Assembly: GCA_003240695.1 (NCBI GenBank)
Contig: QFNC01000018.1
Location: 1 to 52,556, forward strand
Reading direction: 5' to 3'
Length of the DNA: 52,556 nucleotides
Origin: Pseudoxanthomonas suwonensis
Lineage (GTDB): Bacteria > Pseudomonadota > Gammaproteobacteria > Xanthomonadales > Xanthomonadaceae
In this document: positions 34,999 through 44,285 of the stretch, one piece after another
How positions within the stretch are numbered: the stretch's first letter is position 1
Layout of the letters: each line of letters begins with the position of its first letter
Notes under the pieces: generated by a model
What the model was told of the DNA's origin: nothing
The model's input: only the letters and a program-made list of their open reading frames with translations
The model's database searches: none
Made by a program: the position numbers and the translations under genes

Positions 34999-36654
34999 AT
35001 GTTTGACAGAATCCGCGATTTCATCCTGCCACCCCCGCCTCCGCCGCCTCCCCCGCCGCCGCCTCCCCCGCCGGAACCGCCGGTCGAGGACAAGAGCTTC
35101 AAGGACTCCATCAAGGAACTGCCGGCGACCGTCAGCATCGGACCGGACAATGTCGGTGGCTCCTACGAAAACAAGACCAAGGTGGGCGATGACGCCAACA
35201 ACGCCACCACCACCGACAAGGGCTCCGTCAGCATCACCGGCAATGGCGGCAGTGCCAGCGGCTCGCAGTCGCAATCGGTTACCACCACCGATGCCAACGG
35301 CACCAAGCAGACCGTCGGCACCACCCAGACCGGCGGCGTGGCCGTCGACACCGACAAGGGCACGGTCACGGCCAGCGGCGGTCTGTCGTTCAACGAAAGC
35401 ATCACCAATGCCAAGGGCTACGGTGTCAGCTTCGGCGCCGGCACCAATGCCTCGGTCACCGGCGGCGTGAACACCGCCGATGGAGTGACCACCTACACCG
35501 CCGCATCCGACGTGTCGGTGTTCGTGAAGGGCGGCATCAACACGCCCAAGGCCGGGGTCGAGTTCGGTCATACCGAAGGCGTGAAAGGCAGCTACACGGT
35601 GTCGATGCCGGAAGCGGCCGCGCAGAACGCCAATCTGGCCAGCGTGAACCCGTTCGACCCGGCCAGCATGCCGGCCGGCACCACCATCAAGATGGACGGT
35701 TCGTCCTACAGCACCAACGAGTTCAGCGCCACCTTCAAGAATCTGGCGGTTGAAACCAAGGTGACCAACGAATCCGGCGCAAGCCTTGCGGTGGACAAGC
35801 TGGACGGCAACCGCGTGCGCGTCACCGCCGGCCCCACCGACACCATCAATGCCTACAACGGCTTCGGCGTGGATGTCGACGTGGCCAAGCTGATGCTGGG
35901 CCGCACCGACAACCTCAGCAATTCCACGCTGAAGACGGCCGAGTTCGACCTGAACACGCCGGAAGGCCAGGCTGGTTACAACAACCTGCTGGTCACGGGT
36001 GAATTGCCCAGCCAGAACGGCACCGGCGTGGCCAACGTCAAGACCATCGAAACCGTCGACTACAGCTCGCAGTCCGGCCTGAAGGGCAAGCTGGGCCCGC
36101 TGGACATCAACCTCGACGGCGCCAAGAACACCGGCAAATCGGTGGTGACCACCTACCCGGATGGCTCGGCGGAACGCACCTTCGACCTGCAGTACAGCGG
36201 CAACGTGCCGATGACGATGACGCAGAAGTTCGACGCCCAGGGCAACGAAGTGCTGGACCAGCGCGTGTACGCCTACACCATCAAGACCGACGAAAACACC
36301 GCGCAGCTGATCAACGTGGCACAGACGGGCGACATCAAGCAGGCCCACGACGGTCCGGTGCAGGCTGGGCAGACGGTGACCATTTCGTATACCCGCGAGC
36401 AGATCGCCGAACTGCAGCAGGCTGCGTCGAAATCGCTGGAAACCAGTGGCGGCATGGATTTCGAGCTGCGGGCGCTGATTCAGGACTACGACGGCAATCT
36501 CATTCCATCCGACGACTTCGCCATCGCCCTGGCCCGCAACCTGGGGGGCAGCGACTACGGCACCGCCGAACGCCTGTTCAACATCTCCTCGGGCGCCGAC
36601 GGCGATTTGCGCACGGGCTACGCCATGCTGCCGGGCACGCTGACCGTTCGCTGA
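34999..36654 (+). CDS. Unrecognised protein with 15-proline tract and Thr/Ser/Gly-rich beta region
   Basis: 551 residues, no signal peptide. A short helix MFDRIRDFIL is followed by 15 consecutive prolines (residues 11-25) and EPPVEDKSF. Residues ~45-170 are rich in T, S, G, N and D with alternating pattern (VSITGNGGSASGSQSQSVTT), looking like a beta repeat. The remainder is mixed, with EFDLNTPEGQAGYNNLLVTG and VYAYTIKTDENTAQLINVAQ. The polyproline run would stall ribosomes and need EF-P. I do not recognise the family; absence of a signal and the polar beta-rich body suggest a substrate of a dedicated secretion route or a surface/toxin-like protein, but this is inference. A strong terminator follows. 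Start ATG at 34999; a start nine codons upstream is possible. Confidence 0.65.
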   Translation: MFDRIRDFILPPPPPPPPPPPPPPPEPPVEDKSFKDSIKELPATVSIGPDNVGGSYENKTKVGDDANNATTTDKGSVSITGNGGSASGSQSQSVTTTDANGTKQTVGTTQTGGVAVDTDKGTVTASGGLSFNESITNAKGYGVSFGAGTNASVTGGVNTADGVTTYTAASDVSVFVKGGINTPKAGVEFGHTEGVKGSYTVSMPEAAAQNANLASVNPFDPASMPAGTTIKMDGSSYSTNEFSATFKNLAVETKVTNESGASLAVDKLDGNRVRVTAGPTDTINAYNGFGVDVDVAKLMLGRTDNLSNSTLKTAEFDLNTPEGQAGYNNLLVTGELPSQNGTGVANVKTIETVDYSSQSGLKGKLGPLDINLDGAKNTGKSVVTTYPDGSAERTFDLQYSGNVPMTMTQKFDAQGNEVLDQRVYAYTIKTDENTAQLINVAQTGDIKQAHDGPVQAGQTVTISYTREQIAELQQAASKSLETSGGMDFELRALIQDYDGNLIPSDDFAIALARNLGGSDYGTAERLFNISSGADGDLRTGYAMLPGTLTVR

Positions 36655-36683
36655 TCGCGAAAGCAACCGGTTGCTGCAAACCG

Positions 36684-36716
36684 AGACACCCGTCCTGAGC
36701 CGGGTGTCTTTTTTTT
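36684..36716 (+). terminator. Rho-independent terminator
   Basis: AGACACCCG (36684-36692) pairs with CGGGTGTCT (36701-36709) and is followed by eight T. It ends the 34999-36654 gene and separates it from the convergent pbpC. Confidence 0.85.
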
Positions 36717-36743
36717 CGGGCGACTGCATCCGCCGGACCGGTC

Positions 36744-39125
36744 TCAAGGTCCCGGATTGGCCACCGTCAGCCGGATCGAAGTCCAGGCCCCGGACTGACT
36801 CAATGCGGTGAGCTGGTAGCCGCCGTTCTCCACGTCCAGCACCAGCGGCATGGCCTGCGACCCCGCGCTGTGGCCGACCACGCGGCCGTTCAGCAACCAG
36901 GTCACGGCGTCTCGCGCGCCCAGTGCGCGCAGGCCGAGCTGGATCGGCTTGCCGCCTGGAGCGCGCATCAACGTGGCGCCGTCGTTCACGCCATCGATGT
37001 GCAGATTCACGGTGACATCGCGGCCATCGTCGCTGCAATCCGCCGCGCGCGGCGGCAGCTGCGATGCGCTGCGTTCCGCGGCCGACAGCCACGGCATGGC
37101 CAGCACCGGCCAGCGCGCGATCTCGGCCGGCTCGGTCAGGTGCTCGCCGGTGCACTCGGCGGTGACGCGATCGCCACTGGATGTGTCGCGCAGGAAGCGT
37201 TCCCGGCCGGGCGCCCACAGCCGCATGCCGCGTTCGGCAAAGGTGGGCGGCACCACCCCATCCAGCACCCAGGCCTTGGCCTTGCGGGCGCACAGCGCGG
37301 CCGGTTGCGCATCCGCTGCGATGCCCAGCGGCCAGCAGATCTCGGTTTCCGCTACCGATGCCGGGGCCGGGCGTGGCGCGGCATCGTCCTGGTTGCGCGG
37401 CAACGCGTCCACCACCTCGAACAGCAGCGGCAACGCGGTGATGGCACCGTACTGGCCGGGCAGCGGCGTGCCATCCGGACGCCCCACCCACACGCCGACC
37501 GTGTAGCGCCGGGTGCTGCCCAGTGCCCACGCATCGCGGAATCCGTAACTGGTGCCGGTTTTCCAGGCCACGCGCGGGCGATTGCCGCGGTCGTAAGCCT
37601 CCAGCTCGCCCGGTCGCGGGTTGGCTTCCAGGATGTTGCGCACGATCCATGCCGCTCCCGGTGACAGCAGACGACGCTGCAGCTGCGGATCGTCATGGGT
37701 GTAGCGCACGCGTCCCGCGATGCCATGGCGGTTGAAGGCGGTGTAGGCGCCCACCAGATCCTCCAGCCGCGCACCGGTACCGCCGAGAATAAGGGTGAGA
37801 TTGGGCGTGGCCCCGCGCGGAAAGCGCAGTTCGATGCCGCCGTGCGCCAACCGGGTGGCGAAGCGGGCCGGTCCCACCCGATCCAGCAGATCCACCGAGG
37901 GCACGTTCAACGACAATCGCAGTGCCGATGCCGCACCGATCGGTCCGTTGAAGGCCGCATCGAAATTGCCCGGCCGGTACGTGCCAAAGGACTGCGGCGC
38001 ATCCACCAGCAGGCTTTCGGAATGGATCAGGCCGTCGTCGAGGGCCATGCCGTACAGGAACGGCTTCAGCGTGGATCCCGGCGAACGCCACGCCTGCACC
38101 ATGTCCACGTGGCCCAGCCGTGTCTTGTCGCCGAAGGCGAGCGAACCGACGTAGGCCCGTGCTTCCAGCGTGGCGTTGTCCACCACCAGCAGTGCGGCCG
38201 ACGTGCGCTCCGGCAGACGCGAGAAATAACTGGCCACGCGTTCTTCCAGCGTGCGCTGCAGGGCCGCATCGATGGTGCTGCGGATGCGTTCTGCATCGGG
38301 TTGCTGCGCATGCAACCGCTGTGCCAGCAACGCCGCGGCCATCGGCGGGCGCAGGCTGCGCGCCACCACCGGCTCGATGCGGGCATCGGCCACGGCTTCG
38401 GCCGACCACGCCTGCAGGTCGGCCATGCGCTGCAGAACCTTGTCGCGCGCGCGCTGGGCGGCCTCGGGATGGCGATCGGGGCGCAAGCGGCTGGGCGACT
38501 GCGGCAGCACGGTCAGCAAGGCCGCTTCGGCATGCGACAACTGCGCGGCGGGCTTGCCCAGATAGGCCCAGCTGGCCGCTTCCACGCCCTCGATGGTGCC
38601 GCCGAACGGGGCGCGTTCCAGATACAGCATCAAAATCTCGCGCTTGGACAGATGCGCTTCCAGCTGCACCGCCCGCAGCATCTGCCGTGCCTTGCGCCAT
38701 GGCGTGCGGGTATGGGGGTCATCGCGATCCAGGATGCGCGCCACCTGCATGGTGAGCGTGGAACCGCCGGACACGATGCGTCCGCCGCGCAGCCATTGCC
38801 AGCCGGCACGCAGCAACGCCACCGGATTGACGCCGGCATGCCAGCGGAACCAGCGGTCTTCATACGTGAACAACGCCTGCAGGTACAGCGGCGACACCTG
38901 CTCGGGCGTGGCCGGCTGCCGCCACACGCCATCGGCATCCGGGAAGGCGCGCAACGGCGTGCCATCGGCCGCCACCACCAGAGAACTGGTATCGCGCTGC
39001 CTAGGCAGTTGCGGCGGAAACGCCAGGTCCAGCACCAGCAGCAGCGTCAGCGCGGCCGCGATCGTCCAGCGCAACCGGGTCGGCCACGTTCGGCGCGTGC
39101 GTAAGCCGGCGGCGGAGTCGGTCAT
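36744..39125 (-). CDS. pbpC: Penicillin-binding protein 1C
   Basis: 793 residues. An N-terminal membrane helix (WTIAAALTLLLVLDLAF) is followed by a family 51 glycosyltransferase domain (ALFTYEDRWFRWHAGV near 80-95, IVSGGSTLTMQVARILD), a transpeptidase domain with SxxK in SPGSTLKPFLYG (about 348), SLN and KTGTSYGFRDAWALG (about 520), and a C-terminal BiPBP_C beta domain (residues ~700-790). PBP1C is a bifunctional peptidoglycan synthase of lesser importance in E. coli. Start at the ATG 39123-39125, where the cytosolic Arg-rich part begins. The alpha-2-macroglobulin partner gene often found upstream is not here; parC diverges instead. Confidence 0.93.
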   Translation of the reverse strand: MTDSAAGLRTRRTWPTRLRWTIAAALTLLLVLDLAFPPQLPRQRDTSSLVVAADGTPLRAFPDADGVWRQPATPEQVSPLYLQALFTYEDRWFRWHAGVNPVALLRAGWQWLRGGRIVSGGSTLTMQVARILDRDDPHTRTPWRKARQMLRAVQLEAHLSKREILMLYLERAPFGGTIEGVEAASWAYLGKPAAQLSHAEAALLTVLPQSPSRLRPDRHPEAAQRARDKVLQRMADLQAWSAEAVADARIEPVVARSLRPPMAAALLAQRLHAQQPDAERIRSTIDAALQRTLEERVASYFSRLPERTSAALLVVDNATLEARAYVGSLAFGDKTRLGHVDMVQAWRSPGSTLKPFLYGMALDDGLIHSESLLVDAPQSFGTYRPGNFDAAFNGPIGAASALRLSLNVPSVDLLDRVGPARFATRLAHGGIELRFPRGATPNLTLILGGTGARLEDLVGAYTAFNRHGIAGRVRYTHDDPQLQRRLLSPGAAWIVRNILEANPRPGELEAYDRGNRPRVAWKTGTSYGFRDAWALGSTRRYTVGVWVGRPDGTPLPGQYGAITALPLLFEVVDALPRNQDDAAPRPAPASVAETEICWPLGIAADAQPAALCARKAKAWVLDGVVPPTFAERGMRLWAPGRERFLRDTSSGDRVTAECTGEHLTEPAEIARWPVLAMPWLSAAERSASQLPPRAADCSDDGRDVTVNLHIDGVNDGATLMRAPGGKPIQLGLRALGARDAVTWLLNGRVVGHSAGSQAMPLVLDVENGGYQLTALSQSGAWTSIRLTVANPGP

Positions 39126-39258
39126 GCGTGGACGTGCAGGATGTGCGGCAGTCGGACATGCAGCTGCATGCACGCGCAGCGTAGCAGGTGGTGCCGCAGG
39201 CAGCCATGCGGCAGCGGGTAAAATGGCCGATTCACGATCCGCACTCCGGCTGTCCTGC

Positions 39259-41502
39259 ATGAACGATCCCGCCCGTCCCGCCTTCCACGGTTTCGAACAG
39301 ATCCCGCTGCACGAGTACGCCGAACGCGCCTATCTGGACTATTCGATGTACGTGGTGCTGGACCGTGCGCTGCCGTTCCTGGGCGACGGCCTGAAGCCGG
39401 TCCAGCGCCGCATCGTGTACGCGATGAGCGAACTGGGGCTGTCGGCGGCCAACAAGCACAAGAAGTCGGCGCGCACCGTGGGCGACGTGATCGGCAAGTA
39501 CCACCCGCATGGCGATTCCGCCTGCTACGAGGCGCTGGTGCTGATGGCGCAGCCGTTCTCGTACCGCTATCCGCTGATCGACGGCCAGGGCAATTTCGGT
39601 TCGCCGGACGATCCGAAGTCGTTCGCGGCCATGCGTTACACCGAAAGCAAGCTGACCCCGATTGCCGAGGTGCTGCTGGGCGAACTCGGCCAGGGCACGG
39701 TGGACTGGGACCCCAACTTTGACGGCACGCTGGAGGAACCCACCTGGCTGCCGGCGCGCCTGCCCCACCTGCTGCTGAACGGCACCACCGGCATCGCCGT
39801 GGGCATGGCCACCGACGTGCCGCCGCACAATCTCAATGAAGTGGTCAGCGCCTGCGTGCGCCTGCTCGACGACCCCGACGCCAGCGTGGGCGACCTGTGC
39901 GAGCACGTGCGCGGCCCCGACTATCCCAGCGCGGCGGAGATCATCACCCCGGCGGCCGACCTGCGTGCCATGTATGAAACCGGCAACGGCAGCGTGCGCG
40001 CGCGTGCGGTGTGGACGCGCGAGAACGGCAACCTCATCATCACCGCCCTGCCCTACCAGGTGTCGCCATCCAAGGTGATCGAGCAGATCGCCGCGCAGAT
40101 GCGGGCGAAGAAACTGCCGTGGCTGGAAGACGTGCGCGACGAATCCGATCACGAGAATCCGGTGCGCATCGCGCTGATTCCGCGCAGCAACCGGGTGGAT
40201 GCCGAGCAGCTGATGGGCCATCTGCTGGCCACCACCGATCTGGAAAAGAGCTACCGCGTCAACCTGAACGTGATCGGCCTGAACGGCAAGCCGCAGGTCA
40301 AGAATCTCAAGCAGCTGCTGGGCGAATGGCTCACCTTCCGCCAGGACACCGTGACCCGGCGCCTGCAGCACCGGCTGGACAAGGTGCAGCGCCGGATGCA
40401 TCTGCTGGAAGGCCTGCTGATCGCATTCCTCAATCTGGACGAGGTGATCCACATCATCCGCACCGAGGACGAGCCGAAACCGGTCCTGATGGCGCGTTTC
40501 CAGTTGAGCGAGGAGCAGGCCGACTACATTCTCGACACCCGCCTGAAACAGCTGGCGCGGCTGGAGGAAATGAAGATCCGCGGCGAGCAGGCCGACCTGG
40601 ATGCCGAACGCGATCGCCTGGATGCCACGCTGGCCAGCACGGCGAAACTGAAGAAACTGGTGAAGGACGAACTGCTGGCGGACGCGAAGAAATTCGGCGA
40701 TGCGCGCCGTTCGCCGCTGGTGGAACGCACCGCCGCGCAGGCGCTGGCCGACACCGAACTGGCGCCCAGCGAACCGGTGACCATCGTGCTGAGCGACAAG
40801 GGCTGGGTGCGCGCCGCCAAGGGCCACGACGTGGATGCGGCCGGACTGTCCTACCGCGACGGCGATCGCCTGCTGGCATTCGCACGCGGCCGCAGCAACC
40901 AGCAGGTCGCCTTCCTCGATGCCACCGGGCGCAGCTATTCCACCGCCGCCCATGCATTGCCATCGGCTCGTGGCAACGGCGAGCCGCTGACCGGCCGTTT
41001 CGCGCCCGCCGCCGGCGCCGGTTTCCAGGCGCTCGCCACCGGCGACAATGACACCCGCTTCGTGCTCGCCTCCAGCGAAGGCTACGGCTTTCTCACCCGA
41101 TTCGAGAACCTGGTCAGTCGCAACAAGGCAGGCAAGGCGATGCTGTCGCTGGGCAGCGGCGCGCACGTGATGCAGCCGGTGGCGGCCGGCAACGTGGACA
41201 GTGACCGCATCGTCATTGCCACCAGCGCCGGGCACGTGCTGGCGTTTCCGCTGGCCGACCTGCCCGAGCTGGACAAGGGCAAGGGCAACAAGCTGATCGA
41301 GATCCCCAAGGCCAAGCGCGCCACCGAGAAGGTCGTCGCCATCGCCGTGGTCGCCGAAGGCGGCAAATTGCAGGTGAAATCCGGTGCGCGGGCGATGACA
41401 TTGTCGTGGAAGGAACTGGAAGACTACCTGGGCGCACGCGCCTCGCGCGGCAGCTTGTTGCCGCGCGGCTGGCAGAAGGTCGACGCCCTGGCGAGCGAGT
41501 GA
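39259..41502 (+). CDS. parC: DNA topoisomerase IV subunit A
   Basis: 747 residues. Cuts and rejoins DNA to separate daughter chromosomes, with ParE. Catalytic Tyr127 in AAMRYTESKL; the quinolone-determining region YHPHGDSACYEALVLMAQP has the sensitive-type Ser87 and Glu91 (E. coli Ser80, Glu84). The C-terminal wrapping domain starts at about 500 (GWVRAAKGHDVDAAGLSY). Start ATG at 39259-39261. A TAAAAT element at 39219-39224 may be its -10. Confidence 0.96.
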   Translation: MNDPARPAFHGFEQIPLHEYAERAYLDYSMYVVLDRALPFLGDGLKPVQRRIVYAMSELGLSAANKHKKSARTVGDVIGKYHPHGDSACYEALVLMAQPFSYRYPLIDGQGNFGSPDDPKSFAAMRYTESKLTPIAEVLLGELGQGTVDWDPNFDGTLEEPTWLPARLPHLLLNGTTGIAVGMATDVPPHNLNEVVSACVRLLDDPDASVGDLCEHVRGPDYPSAAEIITPAADLRAMYETGNGSVRARAVWTRENGNLIITALPYQVSPSKVIEQIAAQMRAKKLPWLEDVRDESDHENPVRIALIPRSNRVDAEQLMGHLLATTDLEKSYRVNLNVIGLNGKPQVKNLKQLLGEWLTFRQDTVTRRLQHRLDKVQRRMHLLEGLLIAFLNLDEVIHIIRTEDEPKPVLMARFQLSEEQADYILDTRLKQLARLEEMKIRGEQADLDAERDRLDATLASTAKLKKLVKDELLADAKKFGDARRSPLVERTAAQALADTELAPSEPVTIVLSDKGWVRAAKGHDVDAAGLSYRDGDRLLAFARGRSNQQVAFLDATGRSYSTAAHALPSARGNGEPLTGRFAPAAGAGFQALATGDNDTRFVLASSEGYGFLTRFENLVSRNKAGKAMLSLGSGAHVMQPVAAGNVDSDRIVIATSAGHVLAFPLADLPELDKGKGNKLIEIPKAKRATEKVVAIAVVAEGGKLQVKSGARAMTLSWKELEDYLGARASRGSLLPRGWQKVDALASE

Positions 41503-41850
41503 GATGCAGCCGGAGTACTTGCCGATGCGTTGTCCGCATGCCGGCTGGTGTACGACCGGGCTGCGCTGATCGCGCTGCGACCGGATCTGCGCCGGCGTTA
41601 TGTCGATGCCCTCTACGCGGCTCTGCCGAGCGGCAGTCGCGGACTGTTGATCACGCTCGACTACCCGCAGCAGCAGAAGGCCGGCCCGCCGTTTTCGGTG
41701 GACGCTGCCGACGTGTATGCGTTGTTCGATTCCTGCTGGACGGTGGCGCTGCTGGAGCGCCGCGATATCCTGGCGCAGCAACCCGGCTTCGTGGCGGCCG
41801 GGGTCACCGCATTGCACACGGCTGTTTACCGGCTGCACAAGCGCGACTGA
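41503..41850 (+). pseudogene. Thiopurine S-methyltransferase, C-terminal half only
   Basis: Directly after the parC stop and in the same frame the code reads VYDRAALIALRPDLRRRYVD, LYAALPSGSRGLLITLDYPQ, GPPFSVDAADVYALF and LLERRDILAQQPGFVAAGV TALHTAVYRL, a clear match to the second half of bacterial thiopurine/tellurite methyltransferases (Tpm). The first ~100 residues with the SAM-binding site are missing. A TTG at 41530 could start a 106-residue product but it would be inactive. Homologous remains begin at the parC stop codon, so a deletion has fused the two genes end to end. Confidence 0.8.
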
Positions 41851-42014
41851 ACGCGGCATCTTGCACCGCATGCGCCGCTGCCGCCTGCAGGATGGCCGGC
41901 GCGATCCAGTGTCGATGTTCCGGATCGACCACGCGCATGTAGACACGGCCAACCGCGGAGTCGGCAGGCGGTATCCTGCGCTTGTTCCCTGCCTGCTCCG
42001 GACGTTCCGCGACG

Positions 42015-44282
42015 ATGGCCAGCGCATCACCGCACGACCCAATCGATCCCGGACACGGTGGCTTGCCGCAGTTGGCCTGGCTCGCAATCACGGCCTGGCT
42101 GCTGTCGGCGCTGTGGGCGTGGATGGGACAGCAGCCGCGGTCCGTGCAGCCGGTCGATGCGCCGGCCTCCGCATTTTGCGCAGAACGCGCGCAGCAGGTG
42201 CTGCAGCGTCTGCTGCCAGATGCCGTGCCGCATCCGGTGGGCAGTGCCGCCAACGCTGCCGTGCGACAACGCTTGATGAACGAATTGCAGCGCCTTGGAC
42301 TGGCACCGATGCTGCGCACGCGGCTGGCCTGCAGCGGAACCACCTGCGCCACGGTGCACAACGTGCTGGCACGGCTTCCGGGCGCGCGTGCGGACGCGGC
42401 CGTGCTGCTGACAGCACATTACGATTCGGTGGCCGCCAGTCCCGGGGTGTCCGACGATGGCGCCGGCGTGGCCGCGGTGCTCGAAGCCGCGCGCGCCCTG
42501 CAGGCCGGACCTCCATTGCCGCGCGACGTGTGGCTGCTGCTGGCCGACGGCGAGGAGGCCGGGCTGCTCGGTGCGGAAGCCTTCATCCACGAACCCGAAT
42601 TCGCCCGTATCGCATCGGTGGTGAATCTGGAAGCACGCGGCACCGGCGGCGCCAGCCGCCTGATCGAGACGGGCAGCGACAACGCGGCCATCGTCGCGCT
42701 GCTGCGACCACTGCTGGATCGTCCGGCCGCCACCTCGCTGGACAACGCGCTGTACGGCCTGCTGCCCAACAGCACCGACTTCACCGTGTATGCGCGCCTC
42801 GGTCGGCGTGGGGCCAATTTCGCTTGGGCGCAGGGTCCCGCCCGCTACCACACCCCGCTGGACGACATGGCCCATCTGGATCTGCGTTCGCTGCAGCAAC
42901 ACGGCGACAACATGCTGGTGTCGGCCCGCGCCTTCGCGCTGCAGCCGGCCAATGCCGCATCGACCGGCGATGCGGTGTTCTTCCGCCTGTTCTGGCCACG
43001 CCTGCTCGGCTGGCCGGTGTCGTGGAACACCGCCTTGCTGTCGCTGGCCCTGCTGGGCTGGGCACTGTTGCCGCTGCGGCAGCCGCGCGGTCGGCGACCT
43101 GCACCGCTGGCCTTGGCAGCATGCGCAATGACCGTGCTGCTGTTGCCCGTGGTGGCCGCGGCGCTGGCATGGCCACTTCAGACATTGTTGCGATCAGCCG
43201 GCGCCCTGCCCGCGCAATGGACCGCGCAGGCCGGCTGGCTGATCGCCGCTTTCCTGCTGTTGCCGCTGGCCATCGCCGTTCCGATCGCACGCCGGCTGCG
43301 CAGTGCCGATGGCAACGGCACGCTGACCCTGGCCGCGCTGTTTCCTTTCGCGGTGCTGTCTGCGCTGCTGGCCGGCAGCGTGCCGTCAGCCATCCACGTC
43401 GCGCTGCTGCCGCTGCTGGCCGGCGTGCTCGTCGGCCATCTCGTGCCGCACAGGCCACTGCTGTGGTGTCTTGCCGCCAGCGTCGTCGGTGCAGCGGTGC
43501 TGGCTCCGTACGCGCTGCTGCTGCAGTCGGCCATGGGCAATGCATCGCTGTACGCGGTGTCGGCGCTGGGCATGCTGATGCTGCTTCCCCTGCTGCCGGC
43601 ACTGGCGCAGCCGAGCCGCAGTCACAGCGCTCTGGCCGGATTGGCTGCCGCAGGCGTCGTGGCGTGCACGGCGATGGCATGGTTGCGGCCACCGTTCGAT
43701 GCCGACGTGCCGCGTCCGATGAACCTGCTGCTGGCCGGATCGGCACAGGGTGCGCGTCTGCATGTCGATGACGCTTCATCCTTTCCTGCGCAATTGATGG
43801 CTGCCGGATTCGATCAACCCGTCGCAGCGCCGCTGCCGTGGTCACCCAAGCGCATGCGCCCCGGTCCGCCGGCCGCTGCGATGGCAGGTCCCATCATCCG
43901 TGCCACCACCCTGCACACCGATGCCGCTGGCAACCGGCAGATGCGGCTGCTCGTGCAACCGCAACGCGCCGTGGCATCGCTGACCGTGCTGCTGCCGGGC
44001 GGCGTGCCGGGCGATTCGGTGCGCGTGTTCGACACGCCACTCAGCCATCCACCGGCCGATCCGGGCCAGTGGCGCAGCGTGCGCCTGATCGGCATCCCGG
44101 CCGCAGGACTGCGGCTGCATTTCACCCTGCCTGCAGCGTCGCAGCGCACCGTGTACGCCTACGACAGCACGCCCGGGCTGCCGGCCGCGGTGCATGCCCA
44201 GAAGGCCGCCCGCGATGCCGTGGCCGTGCCGATCCACGGCGGCGATGCCACCGTCGGCTGGTCGCGGATCGAGCTGCCCTGA
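42015..44282 (+). CDS. M28 family membrane metallopeptidase
   Basis: 755 residues. One N-terminal membrane helix (LAWLAITAWLLSALWAWM), a periplasmic M28 aminopeptidase-like domain (residues ~50-330) and about seven to eight further membrane helices (330-570), then a beta-rich periplasmic C-terminal domain. The two-zinc site is readable: LLTAHYDSV (His, then Asp of SDDGAGVAAV), DGEEAGLLG, EARGTGG and the last His in YHTPLDDM. The layout resembles the ER/vacuolar M28 proteins (Fxna/Pff1 type) seen also in bacteria. Substrate unknown. Start ATG at 42015; one eleven codons upstream is possible. Confidence 0.88.
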   Translation: MASASPHDPIDPGHGGLPQLAWLAITAWLLSALWAWMGQQPRSVQPVDAPASAFCAERAQQVLQRLLPDAVPHPVGSAANAAVRQRLMNELQRLGLAPMLRTRLACSGTTCATVHNVLARLPGARADAAVLLTAHYDSVAASPGVSDDGAGVAAVLEAARALQAGPPLPRDVWLLLADGEEAGLLGAEAFIHEPEFARIASVVNLEARGTGGASRLIETGSDNAAIVALLRPLLDRPAATSLDNALYGLLPNSTDFTVYARLGRRGANFAWAQGPARYHTPLDDMAHLDLRSLQQHGDNMLVSARAFALQPANAASTGDAVFFRLFWPRLLGWPVSWNTALLSLALLGWALLPLRQPRGRRPAPLALAACAMTVLLLPVVAAALAWPLQTLLRSAGALPAQWTAQAGWLIAAFLLLPLAIAVPIARRLRSADGNGTLTLAALFPFAVLSALLAGSVPSAIHVALLPLLAGVLVGHLVPHRPLLWCLAASVVGAAVLAPYALLLQSAMGNASLYAVSALGMLMLLPLLPALAQPSRSHSALAGLAAAGVVACTAMAWLRPPFDADVPRPMNLLLAGSAQGARLHVDDASSFPAQLMAAGFDQPVAAPLPWSPKRMRPGPPAAAMAGPIIRATTLHTDAAGNRQMRLLVQPQRAVASLTVLLPGGVPGDSVRVFDTPLSHPPADPGQWRSVRLIGIPAAGLRLHFTLPAASQRTVYAYDSTPGLPAAVHAQKAARDAVAVPIHGGDATVGWSRIELP

Positions 44283-44285
44283 TCG

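Noticed and set aside
41804..42361. 185-codon minus-strand ORF between the Tpm remnant and the M28 gene
   Set aside because: Most of it is antisense to the peptidase gene; only about 120 bases are intergenic and no family is recognisable.
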